From contig JAQTWS010000019.1 of NCBI GenBank assembly GCA_028689175.1, positions 1 to 9,064 on the forward strand: a stretch of 9,064 bases of DNA, read 5' to 3'. Each line of letters starts with the position of its first letter. The first letter of the stretch is position 1. A program made the position numbers and the translations under genes. Shown piece by piece: positions 1-6,158 of the stretch. The notes under the pieces were generated by a model, which was not told the DNA's origin, did not search any database, and saw nothing but the letters and a program-made list of their open reading frames with translations. This DNA comes from Minisyncoccota bacterium (GTDB lineage: Bacteria > Patescibacteriota > Minisyncoccia > Minisyncoccales > Minisyncoccaceae).

Positions 1-51
1 GACAAGTAGTTCTATAAGGGTGAAAGAACGATCCTTTTTTAGATTTTTCAT
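1..51 (-). CDS. Type IV prepilin-like protein, N-terminal 17 codons only (runs off window)
   Basis: The ATG at 51-49 opens a frame that is still open at base 1 and encodes MKNLKKDRSFTLIELLV. This is a class III (type IV pilin/pseudopilin) signal: a short basic leader, then the FTLIELLV start of the hydrophobic N-terminal helix with Glu at +5. The residue before the cleavage point is Ser rather than the usual Gly. By family knowledge such proteins are cleaved and methylated by prepilin peptidase and assembled into pili or secretion pseudopili at the membrane. The DNA encoding TLIELLV closely matches the start of the LamG pilin gene whose ATG is at 7603, so the two are related at least here. 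A sigma-70-like promoter lies just upstream (84-112). No Shine-Dalgarno sequence precedes the ATG. The rest of the protein is outside the window, so its class cannot be given. Confidence 0.82.
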   Translation of the reverse strand, partial: MKNLKKDRSFTLIELLV

Positions 52-83
52 GGATTTATTTTTTTTAACTTATTATTGAATAC

Positions 84-112
84 ATTATATGTGATATGTT
101 AAAATAATGCAA
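84..112 (-). promoter_or_regulatory. Sigma-70-like promoter for the prepilin gene starting at 51
   Basis: On the minus strand TTGCAT (112-107) and a perfect TATAAT (89-84) are separated by exactly 17 bp. The predicted start of transcription is near base 77, leaving a leader of about 25 nt before the ATG at 51. It lies between the tRNA 3' end and the prepilin start, where a new transcription unit would be expected. The other pilin gene has the same arrangement (7630-7658). The -35 matches the consensus only at TTG. Confidence 0.6.
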
Positions 113-126
113 CTTTTTTAATGCAA
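105..126. repeat. Two direct copies of TAATGCAA, 14 bp apart
   Basis: TAATGCAA occurs at 105-112 and at 119-126, separated by a short T-rich stretch. The proximal copy contains the -35 hexamer of the prepilin promoter. The repeat could be a regulator site or a second -35, or chance in AT-rich DNA. Confidence 0.4.
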
Positions 127-140
127 TTAACTTATTAATG

Positions 141-212
141 AGCCCCTGGCAGGAGTTGAACCCACACCCCTAGGGCCGAAACCTAGTACTCTATCCATTA
201 AGCTACAGGGGC
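141..212 (-). tRNA. tRNA-Arg, anticodon TCG (reads CGA)
   Basis: The minus strand folds into a full cloverleaf. The acceptor stem is GCCCCTG (212-206) against CAGGGGC (148-142), 7 of 7 pairs. The D stem is GCTT/GAGT with loop AATGGATA. The anticodon stem is CTAGG/CCTAG with loop TTTCGGC. The variable loop is short (GGGT), and the T stem is GTGGG/CCTGC with loop TTCAACT. The loop gives anticodon TCG, hence arginine. A at position 20 and C35, the classical arginine identity elements, are both present. The CCA end is not encoded, so a CCA-adding enzyme is needed. The discriminator read here is U73, unusual for bacterial tRNA-Arg, which normally has A or G. The gene begins 5 bp after the stop codon of the PlsY-like gene ending at 218, so it may be processed from the operon transcript. 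I see no separate promoter. Confidence 0.95.
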
Positions 213-217
213 CTATG

Positions 218-844
218 CTATTTCTTAATCCTTAAAGGAGGAATATTGTCTTGATCAAATACAAGCCTATTTAAAAAATGTCCTTTCAAAGTATTAATAG
301 GAGATAATCTCTTTGCTATAACCGGGATTAAACAAAGTAAGAATAAAAGAAAAAGTCCATAATCTTGAATTAGGTATCCCCATGTTATAGCCATTAAATA
401 AGCTATAATCGTTCCTATTGAAGCCGTCCACACAAAAGCAGTCAAAATTACAGGAATTAATATAGTCAAGCCTATTATTGGATTAAATCCTAAACAAGCT
501 CCTAAAAGCGTGGCAATTCCTCTTCCTCCTCTAAAATCCAAAAATATGGAATAATTATGACCTACTACTGTCAAAAATCCAGCAATAGCTTGTGTTGTAC
601 AAGATAGTCCAACTTCTTTTGCTACATACACGATAGCAAAACCTTTCAATACATCAAAAATAAAGGTTAAGAGCGCTGGTAATTTTCCAACATTCATAAG
701 CACATTTGAAGAAGAAGCCTTTTTCCAACCTATTTCCATTATATTTCTTTTAGAAAATAGTTTTGTAAATATATATGCAAAAGGAATCGCTCCTAAAATA
801 TACGCTGTTACAAATAATATTGTTATTTCTAAATACTCATTCAT
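218..844 (-). CDS. Divergent PlsY-family acyltransferase paralogue (copy 3)
   Basis: A 208-residue polytopic membrane protein of the PlsY (acyl-phosphate:glycerol-3-phosphate acyltransferase) family. The opening GAIPFAYIFTKLF (18-30) matches the family N-terminus, as does the second motif, GH at 95-96 followed by FRGGRGIAT (104-112). The first substrate motif is not conserved: where PlsY has D-I/R-x-x-G-S-G-N-x-G-A-T-N, this protein has IMEIGWKKASSSNV (35-48). The C-terminal HREN motif is also absent. The fold and the glycine-rich phosphate-binding loop are probably kept, but glycerol-3-phosphate may not be the acceptor. The start at 844 overlaps the stop of the upstream PlsY-like gene as ATGA, indicating translational coupling. 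It is the last protein gene of the operon and is followed at once by tRNA-Arg. Family assignment is firm; the activity is unknown. Confidence 0.85.
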   Translation of the reverse strand: MNEYLEITILFVTAYILGAIPFAYIFTKLFSKRNIMEIGWKKASSSNVLMNVGKLPALLTFIFDVLKGFAIVYVAKEVGLSCTTQAIAGFLTVVGHNYSIFLDFRGGRGIATLLGACLGFNPIIGLTILIPVILTAFVWTASIGTIIAYLMAITWGYLIQDYGLFLLFLLCLIPVIAKRLSPINTLKGHFLNRLVFDQDNIPPLRIKK

Positions 845-1497
845 TTTCTATAATCTTTAATCTGTTTTTTAATTCTGTCAATATGTCTTATTAAAATAAG
901 TGGTGTTGATGTTAAACCAATCCAAAATAATAATGGATTTAAAAAATAAAAAGGTATAAGCACAATCACTTCTCCAAAAAGCCTTCCTATAATCTGATCA
1001 GATATTGCCCTTTTAAAGAAGTTCCCTTTTTTACTAATTGGTATAAATATTTCAAAAAGAAACATGCACAAGACAACGTATAAAAGCCAAATCAAAAATA
1101 GTTTCCAATCCAAAAATAATAATATTCCCAAAAAAGTTGCAGCCCCTCTTCCTCCATCGAATTTAAGTAAAATTGAATAGTTATGTCCTAATATGACAAA
1201 AAAGCTCGCCAAAACAGCTCCTATGAGCTGATTCTCGGGTAAAAGATTCATGGCAAGCCATACAGAAAAGACACCCTTAAAAGCATCTATTAAAAAAACA
1301 AATAAAAAGCCTAATATTCCAACAAATGTTCCTCTTTTTTTGCTAGTTATCCTTAATGTATTTAAAGCTCCTAAATTTTTAGAACCAGTCTTTCTTGGAT
1401 CTATCTTGTTAACTATTTTGTTAAAAACAAGAGCAGTTGAAAAAGAACCAATTAAATAAGAAATAAGAATAACAATAATATAATTATATAACATCAT
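841..1497 (-). CDS. Divergent PlsY-family acyltransferase paralogue (copy 2)
   Basis: A 218-residue membrane protein of the PlsY family. It has the N-terminal YLIGSFSTALVFNKI segment (14-28, where PlsY usually has GSIPFGY). It then has a partly altered first motif, DPRKTGSKNLGALN (33-46), in place of the usual GSGNxGATN. The second motif is well kept: GHNYSILLKFDGGRG (104-118). At the C-terminus HID (205-207) stands roughly where HREN is expected, so motif 3 is lost. It retains more of PlsY than copy 3 but is clearly distinct from the canonical copy at 6159-6737. It overlaps the preceding fakB-like gene by 14 bp and the next gene by 4 bp (ATGA). Two in-frame ATGs stand in tandem at 1497 and 1494; either could be used. 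A role in transfer from acyl-phosphate is likely, but the acceptor may be lysophosphatidate or another alcohol rather than glycerol-3-phosphate. Confidence 0.87.
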   Translation of the reverse strand: MMLYNYIIVILISYLIGSFSTALVFNKIVNKIDPRKTGSKNLGALNTLRITSKKRGTFVGILGFLFVFLIDAFKGVFSVWLAMNLLPENQLIGAVLASFFVILGHNYSILLKFDGGRGAATFLGILLFLDWKLFLIWLLYVVLCMFLFEIFIPISKKGNFFKRAISDQIIGRLFGEVIVLIPFYFLNPLLFWIGLTSTPLILIRHIDRIKKQIKDYRK

Positions 1498-2347
1498 TTT
1501 CTTTTAAATAATAAGAGCAAATAATACCGTCTGGACCAAGATGACAACCAATCACAGAATTGATTTCATCTATAAATAAAACTTTAATATTTGGACATTC
1601 TTTAGTCAATTTTTGTTTTAAGTCTTCTGCAACATGAATAGCATCACCATGAGTAATCGCAAGTATAGCTTCTTTATCCTTAATTCTTTCTTTTAATTCT
1701 CTTAAAATAGATTCTGTCTTATCCTTTGCTTTAAATTTAATAGAGGTTACAGCAACTTTACCGTTTTTTATAGTTAAAAGAGGCCTTATCCCTACTTTCT
1801 CCATCTGCCTTATTATATTCGCTCCAGCCTTACTTAATCTCCCGTTTCTTTCAAGCCACTTTGGATCGCCGGCAAATCCAACAAGACCTACACCTTTTTT
1901 AAATTTTTCCAATTTTAAAATAATTTCTTTAAAACCTAACCCTTTTTGAACAAGTTCTACTGCCTTTAAAACAATCAACCCTTGTCCTCCGTCCACAATA
2001 AAAGAATCGATAATGGCCACATTATTTTGTTTTTCTTTTGGTAAAAACTTTATTGCCTGCATGGCAGAATTATATGTTCCCGACGTTCCAGTACTTATTG
2101 TTATGCAAATAATCTCGTCGTAAGTTTTAAAAGCGTTTTCAAAAGCTTTTTTAAAATCACCAACTGACGGTTGAGATGTTTTAGGTGAAGTATTTGTAAG
2201 CGTGTTTCTCATCTTCTTAAATAAATCACCATCAATATCTTCCTCGAGCCAAATTATTTTTAAATCAACAACGCCAACGTCATTTTCATTAAATACATTT
2301 TCAGGCAACGTTGCTGATGCATCTGTTATGATTTTTATTTTATTCAT
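1484..2347 (-). CDS. FakB/DegV-family fatty acid-binding protein (second copy)
   Basis: A 287-residue DegV-family protein, the usual family length. In the Fak system such proteins bind a fatty acid and present its carboxylate to the kinase FakA, and the acyl-phosphate is then used by PlsY. Family signposts in order: TDASATLP (8-15), KTSQPS (56-61), TISTGTSGTYNSA (83-95), DS...GGQG (114-123), NGRLSK (168-173), an extended PLLTIKNGKV strand (189-198), and IGCHLGPDG (266-274). All the usual ligand-pocket landmarks (TSQPS, SGTYNSA, GR, G-x-H-x-GP) are present, so it should be a functional lipid binder. It overlaps the upstream fakB-like gene by 8 bp and lies downstream of the kinase gene, as expected for one Fak operon. 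DegV proteins without a kinase partner have unclear roles; here the context argues for FakB. Which fatty acid it prefers cannot be read from the sequence. Confidence 0.9.
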   Translation of the reverse strand: MNKIKIITDASATLPENVFNENDVGVVDLKIIWLEEDIDGDLFKKMRNTLTNTSPKTSQPSVGDFKKAFENAFKTYDEIICITISTGTSGTYNSAMQAIKFLPKEKQNNVAIIDSFIVDGGQGLIVLKAVELVQKGLGFKEIILKLEKFKKGVGLVGFAGDPKWLERNGRLSKAGANIIRQMEKVGIRPLLTIKNGKVAVTSIKFKAKDKTESILRELKERIKDKEAILAITHGDAIHVAEDLKQKLTKECPNIKVLFIDEINSVIGCHLGPDGIICSYYLKENDVI

Positions 2348-3200
2348 ATATAAAATTTAGTACTAATGTATTCGGTCCTGCGTGTGCTCCTAAGACTATG
2401 TCCATAAGAGATATATACAAAACCTTTGTATTTTCAAGTGTCTCTAATTTTTGTTTCAAATCGTTTGCCTCCTTTATATTATCAGCATGCGAAATTATTA
2501 TACTTATTTTCTTTTTTGTATCTTTAGTAAACTTTTTAAACTCGTCAAATAAAGGATCTGCTAAATTTTTAACATTTTTTTTAATAGCCATTGGCTTTAT
2601 AACTCCTCCTTTTTCTCTCATAACAATCCCTATATTAAAATCCTTCATTTTTTGAAGTCCAACTTGAGCTATTTTAGGAAACCTACCTCCTGCCTTAAGC
2701 CATTTAGGATCATCATACATAAAAATAATAAAAGTCTCTTTTATACGTTTATTAAAATTATCTATAATTTCTTTCAAATCCAAACCTTTTTCAATATCTT
2801 CAGCAGCTTTTAAAGCTAAGAAAGCTTGAGCTCCAGAAGCTTTTTCACTGTCTAAAATATGAATTTTTTCACTCTGTTTTCCCAAAAATTTTTTTGCTTG
2901 CATTGCTGAGTTATAGGCTCCGGAAACTTTTAAAGAAACAGAAATGTGTACAATTTCTTCAAATTCTTCTAATTTTTTCTTAAATAAGTCTAAATATTGC
3001 GCAATTGATGGTTGGGATGTTTTAACAACACTCTCAATCCCTTTTTCCTCTGCAATCCTCATCTTGTTAAATATATTTCCTGGAATATCTTTTATTTTTT
3101 CTAAATTAGCCTTAAAATTTACAATACCTATATTGTATTTTTTAATTAATTCTTCTGATAAATCAGCTGCTGATTCTGTTGTTATTCCTATTTTTTTCAT
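2340..3200 (-). CDS. FakB/DegV-family fatty acid-binding protein (first copy)
   Basis: A 286-residue DegV-family protein, paralogous to the neighbour starting at 2347. Landmarks are TTESAADLS (7-15), KTSQPS (60-65), SVSLKVSGAYNSA (87-99), DSEKASGAQA (117-126), AGGRFPK (170-176) and GAHAGP (271-276). Both paralogues carry an unusual DPKWL just before the GR motif (here 164-168), suggesting duplication within this lineage. The pocket positions differ between the two: SGAYNSA versus SGTYNSA, GAQ versus GQG, and HAGP versus HLGP. This fits a pair of FakBs with different acyl-chain preference, as known for FakB1 and FakB2 of Staphylococcus aureus, but specificity is inference. Its ATG overlaps the stop of the kinase gene as ATGA, so kinase and binding protein are probably made in coupled amounts. 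No Shine-Dalgarno is visible. Confidence 0.9.
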   Translation of the reverse strand: MKKIGITTESAADLSEELIKKYNIGIVNFKANLEKIKDIPGNIFNKMRIAEEKGIESVVKTSQPSIAQYLDLFKKKLEEFEEIVHISVSLKVSGAYNSAMQAKKFLGKQSEKIHILDSEKASGAQAFLALKAAEDIEKGLDLKEIIDNFNKRIKETFIIFMYDDPKWLKAGGRFPKIAQVGLQKMKDFNIGIVMREKGGVIKPMAIKKNVKNLADPLFDEFKKFTKDTKKKISIIISHADNIKEANDLKQKLETLENTKVLYISLMDIVLGAHAGPNTLVLNFIYE

Positions 3201-4939
3201 AATTTAATATAAGAAACCATCAACCCCTTGTATCCCATTTTGAGACTCATTACAGGATCCACAAAATTCGTAAAAGAAACAAGGACATTTAATGCTTTTA
3301 ATTTTTCTTTTAATTCTTTAGCTTTTTCCAAATTATCATTATGTATTATTACAGCTAAAGATTTTTTATTCTTTTTTAAATCTTTTTTAATTCTATTAAT
3401 TATTTTATCCACACATTCGTCTTTTTTAAGTGTTTCTTTTGGAATAAATTCTTTTTTCGCCTCCGCAAGCACATATCTATTTTTACTTATTGTTTTTTTA
3501 ATCTTATCAGAATATTTTTTAGTAAAAGGAGAATTAATAACTCCAATATTTCCAACTTTCAAATCTTCAAGTTCTTCTATTATTATTTCTATGTTTTTTT
3601 GTTCGTTTATTAAATCAATGGCTTTTAATATAATAATGGCTTGTCCAGCTCCAATATTTTTAGAATCAAAAATATACACCTTACCCTTGTCCTTTTCAAG
3701 CATTTCTCTTCCTTTTAAAGCAATATCATATGTATTGAAATAACTATTTGAGGATGTGACACATAGAACTTCTTTAAATGTTTTAAGCTGTTTTTTAAAA
3801 GCCTCTTTAAAAAATTTAGGGTCAATTGGAATAACTTTAGGCGAGAACTTAAAACCTTCTTCTTTGGCAGTTTTAAGTTTTTCAGCAACAGTTTCCCCTT
3901 TTAATTTATCTATTCCATTCCAATCTATTTTATAAGGTATAGATTCAATCTTGTAATGCTGAATATTTTTTTCATTTAATCCGCTAATTTCATCTGTTAC
4001 AATTCCTATCTGGTTTTTAACAACAGATTCTTCCCCCACAACCTCTCTTGCCATATCCTCTATTCTCATAGTCTCCTCCTCTCCAAATGTTCTAATAATA
4101 TCTCTTACAATATATGGGTCATCTGTATGGATATGTATTTTTACCCTATCTTTAACTAATATAATATCAAGACAATCTCCTAAATTTTTAAGCTTTTCAC
4201 GCATATCGCTTTCGCTTATAGAAACATCCCTCATAAGAGCGACTACCTCATATCTATTTGTAAGAATTTGAACAAGCCTTTTTGTTGCAACTACCTTTTT
4301 CTTTGGTTTTTTAGAAAAAGGATTCTCATTTTCTATAAGTGTATCAAAATATGTTTCAAGTATCATTAAAAAACCAAGTCCTCCAGCATCAACAACTCCA
4401 GCTTTTTTAAGAATGGTCATTTGCTCTTTTGTATTTAAAAGAGCTTTATGTGCTTTTTTAATAGCCTTTTCAAAATTTTTAACAATGTCCTTACTTTTTT
4501 CCGATTCTTTAGTAAATTCTTCTGCAAAAGCCTCCATTACATCTAATATTGTTCCTTTTTGAGGATTCTGAATTGAATCTTTCGCCCTTTCAAAACCCTT
4601 TTTAAATGATATAGAAAGATCAATTGTATTAATTTTAGAAGATTCTTTTATATCATCAAAAAATCCCACCATAAAACCAGTATAAATAATACCAGTATTT
4701 CCCTGTGCTGCCATAAGAGCGCCTTCAAGTGCAGCATCGCCCAAATCTCTAAAATTATTAAAATTTTTATTTATTATGGCGTCTTTTACGCCATTTAAAG
4801 TACCTGACAAATTACTTCCTGTATCTTGATCTGGAACAGGAAATACATTAATTTTATTTATTTCCTCCTTATCTCTTTCGACTCTTTCACAAGAAAAAAG
4901 AATCATCTTCTGCAATTGTTTATGCGTTAATTCCTCCAT
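3197..4939 (-). CDS. fakA: FakA-like fatty acid kinase (DAK2/DhaL kinase domain plus DegV-like C-terminal domain)
   Basis: A 580-residue protein with three regions. Residues 1-200 are a DhaL/DAK2 ATP-binding domain: NVFPVPDQDTGSN (31-43, the Asp residues that bind Mg-ATP), AAQGNTG (77-83) and VDAGGLGF (183-190). Residues about 220-300 are the FakA linker/dimer domain with the catalytic-type HIH at 269-271 (KIHIHT). Residues about 309-580 resemble a worn-out DegV/FakB domain: GIVTDE (312-317) and DSKNIGAGQA (425-434) survive, but TSQPS, the GGR motif and the terminal G-x-H-x-GP do not. This matches the known arrangement of S. aureus FakA, whose C-terminal domain is FakB-related in structure and docks FakB, although the GGQTMNPST-type motif of ordinary FakA C-termini is not seen. 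The expected linker cysteine (Y-C-T-E) is replaced: RYEVV at 229-233. A Cys occurs at 256. It would phosphorylate FakB-bound fatty acid. It starts one base after the upstream gene ends and overlaps fakB by 4 bp. Confidence 0.88.
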   Translation of the reverse strand: MEELTHKQLQKMILFSCERVERDKEEINKINVFPVPDQDTGSNLSGTLNGVKDAIINKNFNNFRDLGDAALEGALMAAQGNTGIIYTGFMVGFFDDIKESSKINTIDLSISFKKGFERAKDSIQNPQKGTILDVMEAFAEEFTKESEKSKDIVKNFEKAIKKAHKALLNTKEQMTILKKAGVVDAGGLGFLMILETYFDTLIENENPFSKKPKKKVVATKRLVQILTNRYEVVALMRDVSISESDMREKLKNLGDCLDIILVKDRVKIHIHTDDPYIVRDIIRTFGEEETMRIEDMAREVVGEESVVKNQIGIVTDEISGLNEKNIQHYKIESIPYKIDWNGIDKLKGETVAEKLKTAKEEGFKFSPKVIPIDPKFFKEAFKKQLKTFKEVLCVTSSNSYFNTYDIALKGREMLEKDKGKVYIFDSKNIGAGQAIIILKAIDLINEQKNIEIIIEELEDLKVGNIGVINSPFTKKYSDKIKKTISKNRYVLAEAKKEFIPKETLKKDECVDKIINRIKKDLKKNKKSLAVIIHNDNLEKAKELKEKLKALNVLVSFTNFVDPVMSLKMGYKGLMVSYIKL

Positions 4940-4940
4940 C

Positions 4941-5576
4941 TTATTTTATCTTTTTTTCAATCTTTTTTAAAAAGTTTTTAACTAAATCTTGACCTCCTAA
5001 ACCAAATGCAATTCCAAATGTAAGCGCAAGTGCAGCAGTAACACCAATAAATAATGTAATTATTAATTCTGGCACTATTTTAAGTTGATATAATATGGCA
5101 AGCACTGCTAAAATCCAAGTAGCCGCTCCTATAAATACTCCTGGAGTATTAGAATATTTTAAATCAGAACTAGCATAAACAATTTTTTTAGAAAACTCTG
5201 CAACAAATACAGCTATTATAAATATTATGGAAGAAATTAATATATTAGGATAATAATCAACAACTTTTAAGAAAAATTCACTTAAAATTGTTAAATTTAA
5301 AATCTCGCTTGAAACCATTAATGTTATTAAAAGTACATATATTTGAATAATTAATCCAAAAAATTTAGAAGCATTCAGTTTTGCCCTATACTTTTCAAAA
5401 AAACTATGCCATCCTAAATTTTTTGTTGCCTGATTTAATCTAATATTTTCAAGCAAATTTTGAGTAACACTTCCAAGTTTTTTAGACAAAAATAACCCTA
5501 TAATAAGCACTATTATTGCCCAAAACATACTTGCTATAATATTACTATTATTAAGCGATATAATTATATCCTCCAT
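4941..5576 (-). CDS. Small membrane protein with an MscS-type/conserved TM-helix pore segment
   Basis: A 211-residue membrane protein with about five hydrophobic helices (approximately 14-30, 72-92, 108-127, 147-165, 170-195) and short charged loops. The last helix, rich in Ala and Gly and ending TFGIAFGLGGQDLVKNF (186-202), resembles the pore-lining helix of MscS channels and the conserved TM-helix repeat family. The protein ends about 15 residues later in a Lys-rich tail (KKIEKKIK), so the cytoplasmic beta domain of MscS is absent. A mechanosensitive or small-solute channel is possible, as is a structural membrane role. It sits inside the lipid operon, 35 bp after the CarS-like gene and 1 bp before fakA. 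No direct link to lipid synthesis can be read from it. The gap before it (5577-5611) shows no clear promoter, and no Shine-Dalgarno precedes the ATG. Confidence 0.7.
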   Translation of the reverse strand: MEDIIISLNNSNIIASMFWAIIVLIIGLFLSKKLGSVTQNLLENIRLNQATKNLGWHSFFEKYRAKLNASKFFGLIIQIYVLLITLMVSSEILNLTILSEFFLKVVDYYPNILISSIIFIIAVFVAEFSKKIVYASSDLKYSNTPGVFIGAATWILAVLAILYQLKIVPELIITLFIGVTAALALTFGIAFGLGGQDLVKNFLKKIEKKIK

Positions 5577-5611
5577 AATTTAAAGTTTATTTCTTATATT
5601 CTCATCTTATA

Positions 5612-6157
5612 TCACCATTTAGCATTATGCAAGCCTAAAATATATCCAAGCCTATTAAAAACTGAATGAATGATAAAAGTCTGAACTAAAATTATAATCC
5701 AAATAAATAGATCTAAATTAATAAAATATTGTAAAAGTAAAAATACTCCAAACACATAATTTGTTTGATCAAAAGGAATAAAAGCAGCCCCTGGTTTTAA
5801 ACATAGCTGCCTTTTAATAAAAGCAAATAAAAGATCACCTAAAATTATACCTGTGGAAAAAATCATTCCAAAAATAAAGGGATTCCATTTTAAATAATCA
5901 AACTCTAATAGTTCATACAAATGAACTATATTATTTATTTCAAAAAAAAGAGTTATTAAAAAAGTTCCTACTACAAATATTCCCAAGGCACCTCTCCATG
6001 TTTTATGAGATCCAAATATTGCCTTTCCCATAAACGTTTTATTATTATCAATCGGAACAGCCAATTTTTCAAAAAGCTTAAATCTGCTCAATAAAGGAGG
6101 TATAGCATTTGCAATATATGCTGGCATAAAAAAATATATTGTAGCTAAAAATAACAT
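5612..6157 (-). CDS. CarS/DUF46-family CDP-lipid synthase (CTP:phosphatidate-type cytidylyltransferase)
   Basis: A 181-residue integral membrane protein of the CarS family, known in archaea as CDP-archaeol synthase, which couples CTP to an unsaturated ether phosphatidate analogue and is related to bacterial CdsA. Diagnostic motifs are AVPIDNNKTFMGKAIFGSHKTWRG (33-56), covering the PID, G-x-x-IFG and KTWRG signatures, and GDLLFAFIKRQLCLKPG (107-123) followed by IPFDQTNYVFG (127-137), which matches the family's GDL...SFIKRR...KPG...DQ pattern. These charged stretches form the metal- and CTP-binding site in the family. It starts one base before the plsY stop codon ends the preceding frame (gap of 1 bp at 6158). 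In this bacterial operon it most plausibly makes CDP-diacylglycerol from phosphatidate; a different lipid phosphate is possible. Length is typical for the family (about 170-180). Confidence 0.88.
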   Translation of the reverse strand: MLFLATIYFFMPAYIANAIPPLLSRFKLFEKLAVPIDNNKTFMGKAIFGSHKTWRGALGIFVVGTFLITLFFEINNIVHLYELLEFDYLKWNPFIFGMIFSTGIILGDLLFAFIKRQLCLKPGAAFIPFDQTNYVFGVFLLLQYFINLDLFIWIIILVQTFIIHSVFNRLGYILGLHNAKW

Positions 6158-6158
6158 A

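Noticed and set aside
113..140. Intrinsic terminator after tRNA-Arg
   Set aside because: A T-run exists but no GC-containing hairpin precedes it on the minus strand.
1250..1459. Plus-strand ORF of 69 codons inside the PlsY-like gene
   Set aside because: Lies wholly antisense to a gene with clear PlsY motifs, shows low-complexity Lys/Pro composition and no recognisable domain.
2398..3743. Three plus-strand ORFs (2398-2655, 2944-3207, 3228-3743) rich in Phe, Ser, Ile
   Set aside because: They are mirror readings of the Lys/Glu-rich fakB and fakA genes; the Phe/Ser-rich look comes from complementing AAA/GAA codons. No domains and no promoter seen.
3197..4939. FakA-FakB gene fusion as a novel architecture
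   Set aside because: Ordinary FakA already ends in a FakB-related docking domain, and here the lipid-binding motifs of that domain are lost; only its sequence style is unusual.
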